DNA from: Mauremys mutica
Lineage: Eukaryota; Chordata; Testudines; Geoemydidae
NCBI RefSeq assembly: GCF_020497125.1
Contig: NC_059080.1
Location: 75,126,618-75,190,617 of the forward strand
Length of the DNA stretch: 64,000 nt
Direction of reading: 5' to 3'
Part shown: piece after piece, positions 11,101 to 22,225 of the stretch
Layout of the letters: each line of letters starts with the position of its first letter
Position numbering within the stretch: position 1 is the first letter of the stretch
Position numbers and translations under genes: made by a program
The notes under the pieces: generated by a model
Told to the model about the DNA's origin: nothing
What the model saw: the letters and a program-made list of their open reading frames with translations, nothing else
Databases searched by the model: none

Positions 11101-13304
11101 CTAGTCACAAGATCATTTTATGGTAAAATTTTGGTGGCAGACCAAATAAATAAATAGGATTCCTGGAACATCAAATTTCACATTCATCTCCACATGCGCA
11201 GACACTGTGAAGTTGTGCTACTGCAGCATCTGATGAAAATCAAGACTGCAGTTCATTGGACAAAGCCCTTGACAGGAAGCTGGTCTATGGGGTGGGGGTG
11301 GGCGTGAGTAACTGGAATAAAAAGGATCAGATTATTATCTGGTGTAATTTTTCATAGCTTCACCATCTGAGGATCTGGCCCCTAGATTTAAGGCACTGAC
11401 TAAAGGATAATTTCTCCTATACTGTATCTTTGAAATCTCTTCATTTTTTGGTCTCAGAGCAGATCCTTATAAGATAAATTCATATTTATGTGTTTTAATA
11501 TACTATTATAGCACTTAATATAAAGCTAATGTATCTAGCAAGTAGCATTTAGTCTACTTATAGTTATTTCTATGAAACATAAAGCTCTAAGAAATACAAA
11601 ATAATAATATCCTGAAACATTTAAAAAAAACCCAACAGATTATTGATGTTCTCCTAGTATTGCTGAAAGTATATAATAATCTTGGCTCTTTAAAGCCAAA
11701 AATGTATCATTTTAATTGTCTGGAATGATACCCTTTCTTATTAGATTAATGAATAGTAGGTTTTCTTTTTCTTTTCTTTCTTTATGTTGGAAGAGAGAGG
11801 GTTATATGTAATGACTAATTTTTCAGAAAGATAAAAAATAATTATTTCTCTCTAATGTTCTTTGGATATCACCTTATTCTATATAAAATGAAAAATACTA
11901 AAAATAATACATTGGCCAAAGAAAAATATGGCACTGAAGTAAATGAGATTCAGATAGGACTTGGTAATGAAGTGGAAAATTAAGAACTTAGACTATAACT
12001 CATTCCTTTTTGGCAATGACCCTGAATTTATACACCTTTTGGGTTTATCAATTGAGAAACAAAGAGAAGTCTGAAAAGAAAATTAAAAATACCTTTGTCT
12101 CTCAGTGGGCAAAAGAATGTAAATCCTACTTCACTCCATCTCTGTTGAAGTATTAGAAAAAAAGACTGTTCTAACCCCAGGGTTAGATTACATCGATGTA
12201 CTTGATAGACTCATGTTTGCCTTATGATTTATTCTCTTAACTATAGGTAGAGTTATTTAATACTCTTAACTATAGGTAGTTATTTCTCTTTCCTATAGCA
12301 TTCATTAAAAATTGAAAACAGCTACATTAATGACCAGATCACATCACGCTTCTTTTGGGGCCTGATCCTGCATTGCTGGTTCACCCCCCCAAATCCTAGT
12401 AAAATCCTCAGAAGTTTTGGATAAGCTAGGATTCTTTCTATGTAAGAAACTTTCAGAACTCTCATGCATTTATTAGCACCTTGAGCTAGAGTTTAGATTA
12501 TAATTGCACAGCTGCTTCTTCTGCAGGAGATTATTGAAAGTATACTAAACTATCAATGTCGCACATTAATTGCTACTCAATAGTTCAAAGCCACAGCACT
12601 TAGAACTAATTCATTTCCTTCCATTTTTCTTCCCTGGTGATGTAACGTTGTTCAGGAATAGTCTCCTTTCATGGTTTTATATTAAAAAAAAAATCTGTTA
12701 ACAGGGAATTGGATTTTCAACTCAATCAATAGTGCTAAAATTAATCTATACATGCCCCATGTCATCTGTTCCTCCTTCCTCATCTATTTTATCACTCTTC
12801 AAGACCATCTCCTAGCTATAATAATTAATTCAAAGTGGAGTGAGTAGTTGGCTTGACTGAAACACTTAGAAAGAGACAAGAATTAGGCGATCCAGGCATG
12901 CAGGCATACATAATATAAATGGGCTTTCACAATTTTATAAATAATGAAACCCTAGGGTAAATTTGGATGGATAATTCCTCTGCAGAATTTGTAAGTGGCT
13001 TGTGTTCCATTTGGAAAGTGGGCAGCAATAATGAAAGAAAAGAAAAAAAAATTAACAGTGCTAACTTTTCCCTCCCCCGTTCCTCCCCCTAAAATATTTT
13101 CTCAGCTGCCTAAGTGGACATGAGAAATATTAGGCTTTTATTCAGTGACCATTAACATAATAGTACTAGAACTGGAATTACACATGATATCCTGCATCTC
13201 TCACTTGCAGAATATAAAAAAAATCTGGACATTTACATTTCTTCACACCCCTGAGCAATATTATTATACTGACATAAGTTTATACTGTAAACCTGGCTCC
13301 TCTC
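8116..13304. other. Long gene-free tract with scattered ancient palindromic repeats
   Basis: No ORF of interest. Traces of an old interspersed family (cores like 'ttacactgatgtatctcaggagtaactcc', 'tcaatgggagtttta', 'gaggatctggccc') are at 8575-8640, 8765-8825, 10738-10790 and 11330-11383. The phrase 'tggtggcagaccaaataaataaata' occurs twice (8842 and 11132), apparently a duplicated segment of about 25 bp. Confidence 0.5.
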
Positions 13305-13425
13305 TCAAAGCTCTGGCAATGTAAGCCCCTGGGGGCAGGGACCAACTTTTTGTTCTGTGTTTGTACAGCATCTAGCACATTGGCATCCTGGTCTCTAGGT
13401 GCTATGGGAATAAAAAAGCTTACTT
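13305..13425 (+). mobile_element. LINE L2-type 3' tail
   Basis: 'gtaagcccctgggggcagggacc', then 'tctgtgtttgtacagcatctagcac' and 'ggtgctatgggaataa', the characteristic tail order of amniote L2/CR1-like 3' ends. No coding part retained. Confidence 0.55.
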
Positions 13426-15765
13426 CCACCACGAAGCAAAGGGGAGGTAGGGACTGCATTGTTACTGCAGGAATCACGATGTAGCCCCTCCTCTTGTCCC
13501 ACACAGAGCACTTTGCAAGGTGCCAACCAACCCTTTTTATAGCAGCATAGGAATGGATTAACATGTCATAAATTTGTGTACTTTGGTAGTCCCTTCCAGC
13601 TGAGAATGTCCAAGTGTTTTACAACTATGATTTAACTGAGCCTCATCACACTCATCATCACACTGTTACCCAGGGTTTTCAGAACCTAAAGCAGTGTCAG
13701 AAATAAGTCTGTGGGAACACAAGAATTCTATCTATCAATCTATGATGAAAGATTAATTCAAGTAAGCATGCTCTTATTTAAAACTACAATTTATTAGATT
13801 TAAGCACACCCAGACATAAGCTAAATGTTACGACATCCCAAATAATTACCTAGAATCTGAGATGGTATTGAGTAATTTACAGCAGGTCTGCGATAGCCGG
13901 CCATTTCCCTACCAGGGAATATGTCAGAAAAAAATCTGTCAGGATAGGTTCAGAGAACTGGTCCAAAGTACATTCTATTATCTAGTCTTTTTATAACTAA
14001 CAAAACACATAACTCATAGTGACCCCTACTGGGTCATCACCTCTCCTAAATTCAATAAACTACTTATCAACAAACATTCCTAGCAATCTTAAATAAGCTG
14101 CTATATCAAAGGTGCCCAAAACTCAAGGTTTCCATCCATATATTTTCTTTCAGTCTCAAATTACTGACTCTTTTTCTCCCCTCCTGATTGGCAGAAACTG
14201 CAAGTCTACAGCTAATTTTGACCTTGCTTCCAGAAGCCCTGCTTCTTCAAATCAACCCTTAACTATGTGGCATTCTATTTTATTAATTCATGGTGGCTGA
14301 ATGCACACAATATGGTTAGGGGTAGGGCTTTGGAGAAGGAGTGGAGTGGGAGGGGCAGGCTTTGGGACAGAGTGGGGGGTCGAGCACACCCCCGGCATGG
14401 TAGAAAGTCAGTGCCTCTGTCAGGTACTATTCATAAAAAATAAAAATAAAGGCTCCCTCAGCAGAGAAGAGAGATGCATTATTAGCAGTTTCTGCCTAAT
14501 AATTCCATCAGTTAGAGATGGTGGAGAAACTAGTAGCATTATGATATGGGATCAGCATGATGCTTTCATAAATTGTCAAGACAATGTGAAACTATACAAG
14601 ACTTTCAAATACATTTGGAAGATATTTATAAGTCTAGTTTGTTGAAATGAGCCTTTTATGCCCTCATCCTAGAGCTAGTCTACTACAGGGATGTGAATAG
14701 CAGAGCTCACCAAAGAGTTGTACTCCAACTGCCCCATTTGGATACTGTTGGCATGAACTTCAAGGTACCTAATTCATGTTAACATAGTCCTCTTTCAAAT
14801 AGAACTTTTAGTTTGTGCTAGCAGAGTCGACACAGAGCAGCTGGAGTACAACTCTTTGATCTGCTCTGCAATATACACACCCATACTCTGCACAGTGTAG
14901 CTACAACTCAAGACCTTGTGGTTGGTTCATGCAGAAATAATTGTTGGAGCTGGCTATGCTTTTTGCAGAATGGAGCTGTGTGAATCATGGATTTATGTTT
15001 TGGGTGGGGATTGGTTTGTTGGTAACTTTGAAAAAAATGTTTCAAGTCAAACAAAGCTTTTTTTTTTAATTTTGGTAAATCAAAAAGTTTTCTTTAAAAA
15101 AGAAAGCATTGTATTTTGAAATGATTAATTTTGATTGTGAATGTTTTTTCTTACATTTATAATGTTTTAAAATTAAATTTGAATGACATTGCTAAAAAAA
15201 TATTTTTAAACTGAAATTTCGAAAAGAAAAGTTGTTTTGAACAGAAAAAATGCTCAAACAAAACATTTTGACTTTTTCCAGTTTTGTTTTTGTTTTTTGC
15301 TTTCACACCCATAATTTCACAAAGCTGACATGAATTTGTGAAACATATCAGTATCACTAAATTGGCAATTTCACTGAAAAAATTTGTCCAGCTCAACTGG
15401 AGTGCAACCTGAATCCTCTTTAAAATGATAATACAGGAAAGTATATTTTAAAAAGTAAATAAATATCCACAGTGAAATAACATAAACACTTTCCAGGACT
15501 GATATCAAGTAAAAAATGAACTAAATGTCTAAAATTGCCAGCAATCTGTTTTCTTGTAGTTAGTTATTTTAATAATAAAGAAATAATTAAAACTTGGAAT
15601 CAACTTGGAATAAAAGCAGTCTTGGAAGAATTTATTTTTTAAAATTTTTGACATATTTTAATTTAATTTTTTTAATTTATTTAAATTTTTCTCAGTTACA
15701 AGAAATTATGGGATATCAGAGAATGATTATTTAATGAAGTAGACATTAAATTAAAAAAGTTAAAG
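13426..15765. other. Gene-free tract; one GC-rich repeat, then AT-rich DNA
   Basis: 14293-14425 contains a G-rich dispersed repeat ('ggggtagggctttgg...gtcgagcacaccccc'). 15050-15400 and 15600-15720 are A/T homopolymer-rich with 'acattttgac...ccagctcaactgg', a motif family also seen near 23560 and 43080. No genes seen. Confidence 0.45.
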
Positions 15766-15938
15766 CAGGGATTGGCAACCTTTGGCATGCGGCCCGCCAG
15801 GGTAAGCACCCTGGTGGACCAGGCCGGTTTGTTTATCTGCCACATTGGCAGGTTCAGCCGATTGCGGCTCCCACTGGCCGTGGTTCACCACTCCAGGCCA
15901 ATGGGGGCAGCGAGAAGCAGCGCAGGCCAAGGGATGTG
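15766..15938. mobile_element. GC-rich repeat fragment (hAT-like family, 3' end missing)
   Basis: Starts 'cagggattggcaacctttggcatgcgg' and continues through GC-rich 'ggcggctcccactggcc'-like text typical of a dispersed chelonian element; it breaks off at about 15938 into AT dinucleotide-rich DNA. The expected inverted right end is absent. Confidence 0.5.
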
Positions 15939-15992
15939 CTTTATATATGTTATATATATGTTTATATATAAAGGTAAAGCTTTATATATGTT
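15939..15992. repeat. AT-rich simple repeat
   Basis: Repeated 'tatatatgtt' blocks directly at the broken end of the preceding repeat. Confidence 0.7.
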
Positions 15993-17199
15993 TAAAAAAC
16001 AAATGGCCAATGTCACATGTCAAAATATACAAAGTAAATAAATATCTTTAAATTAAACTCTAAAAAGTTCTCAATCACATTTTTCTTACTTGGGATATCT
16101 GTAAGTTTTCATTAACAGAATAACCAGTGGGTCCCTTTTTTCAAAGGGATATAAGATTGTATGCAACGCACTGGAAATAAACCTAGGTTAGCAACATCGT
16201 GTACATGTTCACATGCTCTTAAGAGCATAGAATAGGTTAAAATATTTTGATGTGTTTGAGGAAAGGAAAACTTTGCAGGTGTGGAGGGCCAGAAAGATAT
16301 TTAATGTAAAAAGAAGCCAGAAAGAGAGATTTCTAGCTTTGAAGCAACAGCCCCTGAATCGGATAATATCATGAAGAGCTGTGCTGTCAGGTGCTCTAAT
16401 GTGCTTTTTTCTCTCCTAATGCCAGTCATTTTTAGTTCAGATTTTGTTGGAACAGCTTTTCAGGAAATCTATTTTCATACAGTTATTTACTACTATTATT
16501 TTCCAATGATATCATATTTTCAAGGATAGCTGGAAAAGAGACAATGAAGCACTACAAACAACTGAAATGAAAAGGTGCTTTCTAATTCAATAATTCTAGG
16601 AATGAAATTGATTTTATTATATTCTGACTTTAAGTCTTAGTTTCAGTTCAACTAACCCTTATATAATAATCCACTAACTCTGAAAGTGATTTGTTATAGC
16701 AACATAATAGAACAATTTATTTTAAATAAATAAGATATTGAAAAGCATTCAAGGATCTTGGGCTAAAAGGAATGTGGCACAACAGATGTTAAATTTGTTA
16801 AAACAATATAGATGATAGAGAAAAAGATGCGTATGTACATAGGAACTGCAAAAAGTTCACAACTATAATACGTTATTGCTCTCTTTTCCTTGACAGAAAA
16901 ACAGACAGATGCACTTTCTATCTATCTTAGTGTTTTCAGCCATCTACGTGCTGCATGGGCAAATCAGTTTGGCATGATAATGTCCATAGTGGAGTCCATT
17001 AAAGAGCTTACCTAGGTTTTGCATGGCTCTGTCTTTTCTTTTCTTTTAAAATACTGTAGATTTTCAAAGGCACAAATAGGAATTAGACACCTAGCTCCCA
17101 CTGAGTTGCAATAAGATTTGGATGCCTACTTGTTTTTTGTGTTTTGGAAAACTCGCTCTGCAGTTGTAGGAAAGTTTTAGCAAATGTACAGGTTGCATT
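15993..17199. other. Gene-free tract
   Basis: AT-rich DNA, no ORF or repeat family recognised except a weak dispersed-repeat trace at 17055-17130 ('caaaggcac...gacacctagctcccactga'). Confidence 0.5.
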
Positions 17200-17204
17200 G
17201 TCCA

Positions 17205-17315
17205 TGCGTCTCACAAAGTGGGTATTCACCCACAAAAGCTTATGCTCCAATACATCTGTTAGTCCACAGGACTCTTTGTCGCTTTTTACAGATCCAGATT
17301 AATCTGTAAATGAAT
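17205..17315. mobile_element. Dispersed vertebrate repeat, internally deleted
   Basis: 'cacaaaagcttatgctccaatac', 'ctgttagtc' and 'aggactctttgtcgctttttacag' follow each other as in the common 'aagcttatgc...gttagtc...ggactc' repeat. The same family, opposite orientation and split, appears at 40570-41187. The 'aaggtgcca' segment between the blocks is missing here. Confidence 0.55.
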
Positions 17316-18568
17316 GGAAAGGTGTGTCTGGGTCCTGTGTACTGTGGTCCTGACCTGATGATGATTGGAGGATCAGGACCTGGTCCTTGAATTGACATTA
17401 AAAGAAAACAGGAAGTCAATGAAGAGTATGAATTACAGGGGTGATATGCTCTTGGCACTTCATCCCAGTATTATTTTATTCTGTGTAAATTCTTAATTCA
17501 CTGAAGAAGACAATCCCAGCCCATTATCCTGAGGATTTCTCTTGTTGAAGGCAGGTCTCCTTTGAAGCCCAACCTCCTTCACTCAGAAATATATTGCACA
17601 CCTCTGTGAAATTTCCTAAGCTCATGTGCAGAGCCAAAAGAACAACAGGTTGTTAAAGTTTGCATTACAAAATCCAGTGTGCATGCAGAGATGACTCTTT
17701 AAACCTCTATACATTTGGCCGATCACAATCAATTTTCACCTGAACACTGAAAGGCACAACAGAGGTTTAGGGCCTATTTCTCTGCTAAACTTCAAGGGAC
17801 TTCTCTGACTCCAGAACTGGCTACTTGCCAAACTTCAATATCCTCCTCTAAGCACCCAAGTCACTAAAGCTCTTTAAAAAAAAGTTAGGAAATGTTTTAT
17901 TAAAAAAATCTTTAACATTGACAAAACCAGGATCAATCACAGAAACACTACTATAGTTAATGGGTAAAATTTCTAAAAAAGAATTGGCAGAATTAAGGAT
18001 CAGGGAACTCCACCCTCAATCCTGCATTGAACATAATGTGGACGATCCCAGGTGTCTGTACTAGTATCTTTTATATATAGATGTGATGTGAGGTCAGACA
18101 ACAAAAACAAACTTTCAGTGATAGGTATTCACTGAGGGAGCTATGTTCTTATTTATTGAATCTTAATGATAGCTGTGTCTATTCTTGAGTTTTGCTTTGC
18201 TTTCATTGGCTTGTACTAGCTCCATCTGTTTTATTATATTCTCCTCCCCATTTGTGTCCCTGTTATCTCAGATTACAGTCTACTAAAAATTCCCTGCCTT
18301 TGCCCACTTCAACCATATGCCACCAACTCAGCACACATGTTGATAGGTGATTAGTTTGGATGAAGTTAAGTGTTTTATAACAACTGGTCTTGCTAATGCC
18401 AACTGGCGTCTTTAAATCATTTCCACCCAGGTAAAATATATATTAATGTAGCTGAACATAAAGTAAGGAAATGCATAGGAATCTCAAAAGTGTATCTTTG
18501 TGTGTGTGTGTGTGTGTCACTCTTGGAAAATATCAATGGGATAGGAGTTGAATGAAGCCATAAACGTA
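17316..18568. other. Gene-free tract with a GT microsatellite
   Basis: AT-rich, no convincing ORF. (GT)n at 18499-18518. Confidence 0.5.
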
Positions 18569-18570
18569 TA

Positions 18571-19457
18571 CAGTAACTCCTTGCTTAACGTTGTAGTTAT
18601 GTTCTTGAAAAATGTGACTTTAAGCGAAATGATGTTAAGCGATTCCAATTTCCCCATAAGAATTAATGTAAAAGAGGTGGTATGTTTGTGTTAGGTTCCA
18701 GGGAATTTTTTTTGCTAGACAAAAGACATTATATATTTATGCCATATACATTTTAAACAAGTTCTAATCAGAGGATTGATTATGAGCTCCCTGAGCTTCC
18801 CCTAAAGCAACCGTGTTGATATCAGGTGGGATATTTTCCAGGGAATGCCTTGCTGCTAAATAATTAACTAGCACTCGGTCAAGCCCTCAAGAGATAACAT
18901 GTTAATATAGCCTCACACTCTACAAGGCAGCATTGATGGAGGCAGAAGGGAGGAGACACAATAGACACAGGGCAGTGGCTGCAAACACTTCCCTGGGGAA
19001 ACTGAACATGATGATGAACCCACTCTATCCCTCTGGAGTGCACCACTCCCTCTTCCAGACAGCGCATGCACAGCTACGCAGCCACTGACTTTCCAAAGTG
19101 CCGGGGCCGGTGGGGTGCTTAACACTCTGCCCACTATCTCCCAAAGGTGTTGCGTCCTTGCTCCTCCCCCCAGAGCCTCCTGAATGCCCACAAAACAGCT
19201 GATTGCTGCAGGTGGGAGGCACGGGGAGGGAGGGGGGAGTTGCTGATCTGCAGGGCCACTGGGTGGCGGAAGGCGCTGGATGGGGTTGAGGGGAGCTCAT
19301 AGGGGGGGCTGCCAGCCAACCCTGGTTCCAAGCCCCCATGGCCAAACAATGTTATAAAGAAACAATGCACAACTTTAAATGAGTATGTTCTCTAATAGAT
19401 CAGCGACGTACCAACAAAACAACATTAACCGAGACGACGTTAAGTGAGAAGTTACTG
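18571..19457. mobile_element. Tigger/pogo-like non-autonomous element, 887 bp, TA target sites
   Basis: Left end CAGTAACTCCTTGCTTAACG and right end (reverse complement) CAGTAACTTCTCACTTAACG form an inverted pair of about 20 bp with three mismatches, flanked by TA on both sides (18569-18570 and 19458-19459). A CAGT terminus plus TA duplication is the Tc1/mariner-pogo signature. Just inside, 'tttaagcgaa' and 'gttaagcg' extend the palindromic end. The centre is GC-rich and non-coding, including a G-rich stretch at 19212-19240. ORFs in it are chance frames. Confidence 0.8.
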
Positions 19458-19529
19458 TAATCTATCTGTCTGAGGTACTTGTATTTCCCTCACTACTATA
19501 GTATTGAGCACCTCACTATCTTTAATGAA

Positions 19530-19690
19530 TTTATTCTCAATACCTCTGTAGGTAGGGAAGTGCTTTTGTTCCCATTTTACAGATGGGAAATGGAGGCAGC
19601 GAGAGACTAAATCACTTGCTCAGAGTCACACAAGAAGTCTGTGGCAGACGAAGGACTTTAGCCCAGGCCTCCAGAGACCTAGGTAGAAAG
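19530..19690 (-). mobile_element. MIR-like SINE, minus strand
   Basis: 'ttcccattttacagatgggaaatggaggcagcgagag...cacttgctcagagtcacac...ggcagacgaagg' is the reverse of the MIR core and tail ('gacttgcccaaggtcacac'). Confidence 0.7.
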
Positions 19691-19846
19691 CATACCTTTT
19701 CCTAATTTTTGAAATTCAGTTGACAATTTATTCTTCATAAAGTATTTTTAATTACTGGTGTTCCTTACTTCAACAGCAATTTTCAATCAAAATCATTATT
19801 TTATCCATTAAAATGCCAACATAACTTTTTTCTGTTCATTTTCTAG

Positions 19847-20182
19847 GGATATACACAACATTGAAGTGATGCCTCACTGATGTGCGATCATCTGCTGACG
19901 TCATCTGAAGCTCCTAAGACAATGGAATCTATATAATTCTTCTACACAAAGCGTGTGTGCGCCCAGAGAGTGTGCACTTCCTGAGTTGGAGGATGATGGC
20001 ACTCTGGATCAAAAAGACTGGTTGTGGAAAGCCAGTTTGTTTTGTGTGGATTTTTTGTTTTGCCCTGGATTAGAGGAAATTGGCTTGAACTTTGGGGCAG
20101 AGCACGCAACTCACCTTATCTCCTGGGGAACACCCAACCAATTGGAGGGAAACTATGGCACAACTGAACTGGTATCCAAGAG
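19847..20182 (+). other. Candidate host exon with start codon (5' UTR plus nine codons)
   Basis: A polypyrimidine stretch and TTTTCTAG end at 19846 (acceptor), and AAGAG|GTAAGTGG at 20182/20183 is a near-perfect donor. Inside, ATG at 20155 sits in a strong Kozak setting (A at -3, G at +4) and opens a frame (MAQLNWYPR) that reaches the donor in phase 1. The upstream ATG at 19953 would give a 77-codon ORF that overlaps this start. The 336-bp block is less AT-rich than its surroundings and has no repeat features. I do not recognise the gene. It could be an alternative first coding exon of a large gene whose other exons lie outside the window, or a chance pairing of splice signals. Confidence 0.4.
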
Positions 20183-21601
20183 GTAAGTGGCATACATGCA
20201 GGTAGATTATGGTATGTGGGTTTCGACATGCTAGGAGTCCTGGATGGAGAATCTGACTCAATTTCTGTGGCCAGCCAATATTAGTCTGAAACCATATGTA
20301 TGCATGTTCATGTGCATACATGCAACCCGTGTTCGAAACTTCAGGGAGAGGCCCAAGAACATACCTCAGAAGGCTTGGCCAGCCAGCTTACTTTGAATAA
20401 AGAGGCAGGATGCCTATTTAAAATGTATCAGCAGCTGTGAAATGTCCATGGAGTATAGTTGTTTATTTTAAATGTATCCAAATGCATCTTGTGTTTCTGC
20501 AGACTAGTCTGAACATTTTGAAACAGACTTAGTGTAAAAGAGATTTCTGGTCCTTCTTGACCTTGCTCAATCTGCAAATACCATGGAAGTGTTTTTCTTG
20601 GGATAGTTTGTTACTTTTGCTTCCACTGACATCAGATGTAGCAAAACATTTTGGTAAGAGGTCTGAGCAAAGGTTAGTGGGGTTGTGTTTTTTAATGTAA
20701 TTATATTTCCTCTAGGAATGTGAGAATTCTGTCAAAATTAGAACCCACTTGAAAATTACTCATTATATTTTAGGAACAAAACTCATATCTAAGTTGTGTT
20801 GAGCTGGCATTTGGATGCTCATCTGAATATGGTCTCAATTTAGATTAGGATTTGACCTCTACAGAAAATCAGATTTATGATTTGACTGTTGTCAAAGTAT
20901 CATCAGCTATTCCTGAAAGATGTTGGCCTGAATTGGCAGTAATCTCATGACATTAGCTCTCCTCACAAGATTTCAGCTGAATCTCAACTGGAACTGGCCC
21001 TTGGGTTTAGGAGCCAACCCAGAAACAAAATCATAATAGTGCTTGAATCCAGGGTTTCTCCTCCTCACTCCTTAAACCCATCTTCATTCCTTTTATTTTA
21101 ATCTTTTGTCATTCTACAAGCAGGGCATGAACTCCTTCTCAAAAAACATTGCTGGCATGTCCAGTCCTGAGTTTACCTAGAAAAACTAGTTTGATCATTA
21201 AAATTTGCAGTAAAAAACAAATAGTTTAAATCAACCCTATAAAGTCAGCATGAAGATGAACCAGCCCAGGCACAAAATCTACTTGTCTGCTATTTGAATG
21301 ATAAAACTAATGATATTTCAATCACCTGCTAAAACAAGTTACACACCCTTGGCAAGTGGATGTACAAACATTTGCAAGTATGGTTTAAATTAAGGAGGGA
21401 AATCTTCTTGATTTGACAAAGTTTAGTGAAACACAAAACTTAAAAAAAAAAAAAACAAACAAAAAACAGATTTTTACTGAAACCCAAAACAACACTTTGG
21501 TTTTTATCCTTCCTAATGTCTTTTAGTAGAAGTGCACTCATAAAATTAAATGTTGCATGATTACCTCAGTTTTCATTTTACCTTGCATGATAAAGGGCAG
21601 G
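20183..21601. other. Gene-free tract
   Basis: No second exon, ORF or clear repeat identified; would be intron if the preceding exon is real. A-rich run at 21442-21470. Confidence 0.4.
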
Positions 21602-21790
21602 GGGAGAGGGATAGCTCAGTGGTTTGAGCATTGCTCTGTTAAACCCAGGGTTGTGAGTTCAATCCTTGAGGAGGCCACTTAGAGATCTAGGGCAAAAATT
21701 GGTCCTGCTAGTGAAGGCAGGGGGCTGGACTCAATGACCTTTCAAGGTCCCTTCCAGTTCTAGGAGATTGGTATATCTCCTATTATTACC
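21602..21790 (+). mobile_element. tRNA-headed SINE with LINE-type tail (turtle Cry-like)
   Basis: The head 'gggatagctcagtggtttgagca' carries a pol III A box (tagctcagtgg) and 'gttgtgagttcaatcc' a B box 30-45 bases later. The body and tail ('ggtcctgct...ggactcaatgacc...ggtcccttccagttctagga') match the CR1-derived 3' end used for mobilisation. This head-tail pairing is typical of cryptodire turtles and is the best organism clue in the window. Confidence 0.85.
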
Positions 21791-21861
21791 TTTTATCACT
21801 TTGCTAAAATAAAATTGCATTTAAAATAAAGACATATTCAGCTAGTATCAACTACTATCAG

Positions 21862-22217
21862 CAGGAGCAGCTCTAGCATTTCCACCGCCCCAAGCAGGGC
21901 GGCATGCTGCAGGAGGCACTCTAGCGGTCGCCGGTCCCGCGGCTGCGGTGGACCTCCCACAGACATGCCTGTGGAGGGTCCGCAGGCCCCGCGGCTCCAG
22001 TGGACCTCCCGCAGGCACGCCTGCGGATGCTCCACCGGAGCCGCGGGACCAGCGGCCCCTCCGCAGGCACGTCTGTGGGAGGTCCACTGGAGCCGCGGTC
22101 CCAGCGGACCTTCCGCAGGCATGCCTGCGGGAGGTCCGCCAGAGTCGCCTGCCACCCTCCCTCTGGGACGCCGCCCCAAGCGTGCGCTTGGCGCGCTGGG
22201 GGCTGGAGCCGGCCCTG
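21862..22217. mobile_element. Non-autonomous hAT element, 356 bp, 8-bp target duplication
   Basis: Perfect direct repeat ACTATCAG at 21854-21861 and 22218-22225 flanks ends CAGGAGCAGCTCTAG and (reverse complement) CAGGGCCGGCTCCAG. An 8-bp duplication and CAG...CTG ends define hAT. The interior is strongly GC-rich, built of about 54-bp units ('ggacctcccgcaggcacgcctgcgg') in direct and inverted orientation, with palindromes such as gcaggcatgcctgc. ORFs on both strands across it are products of the tandem GC repeats, not genes. Confidence 0.85.
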
Positions 22218-22225
22218 ACTATCAG

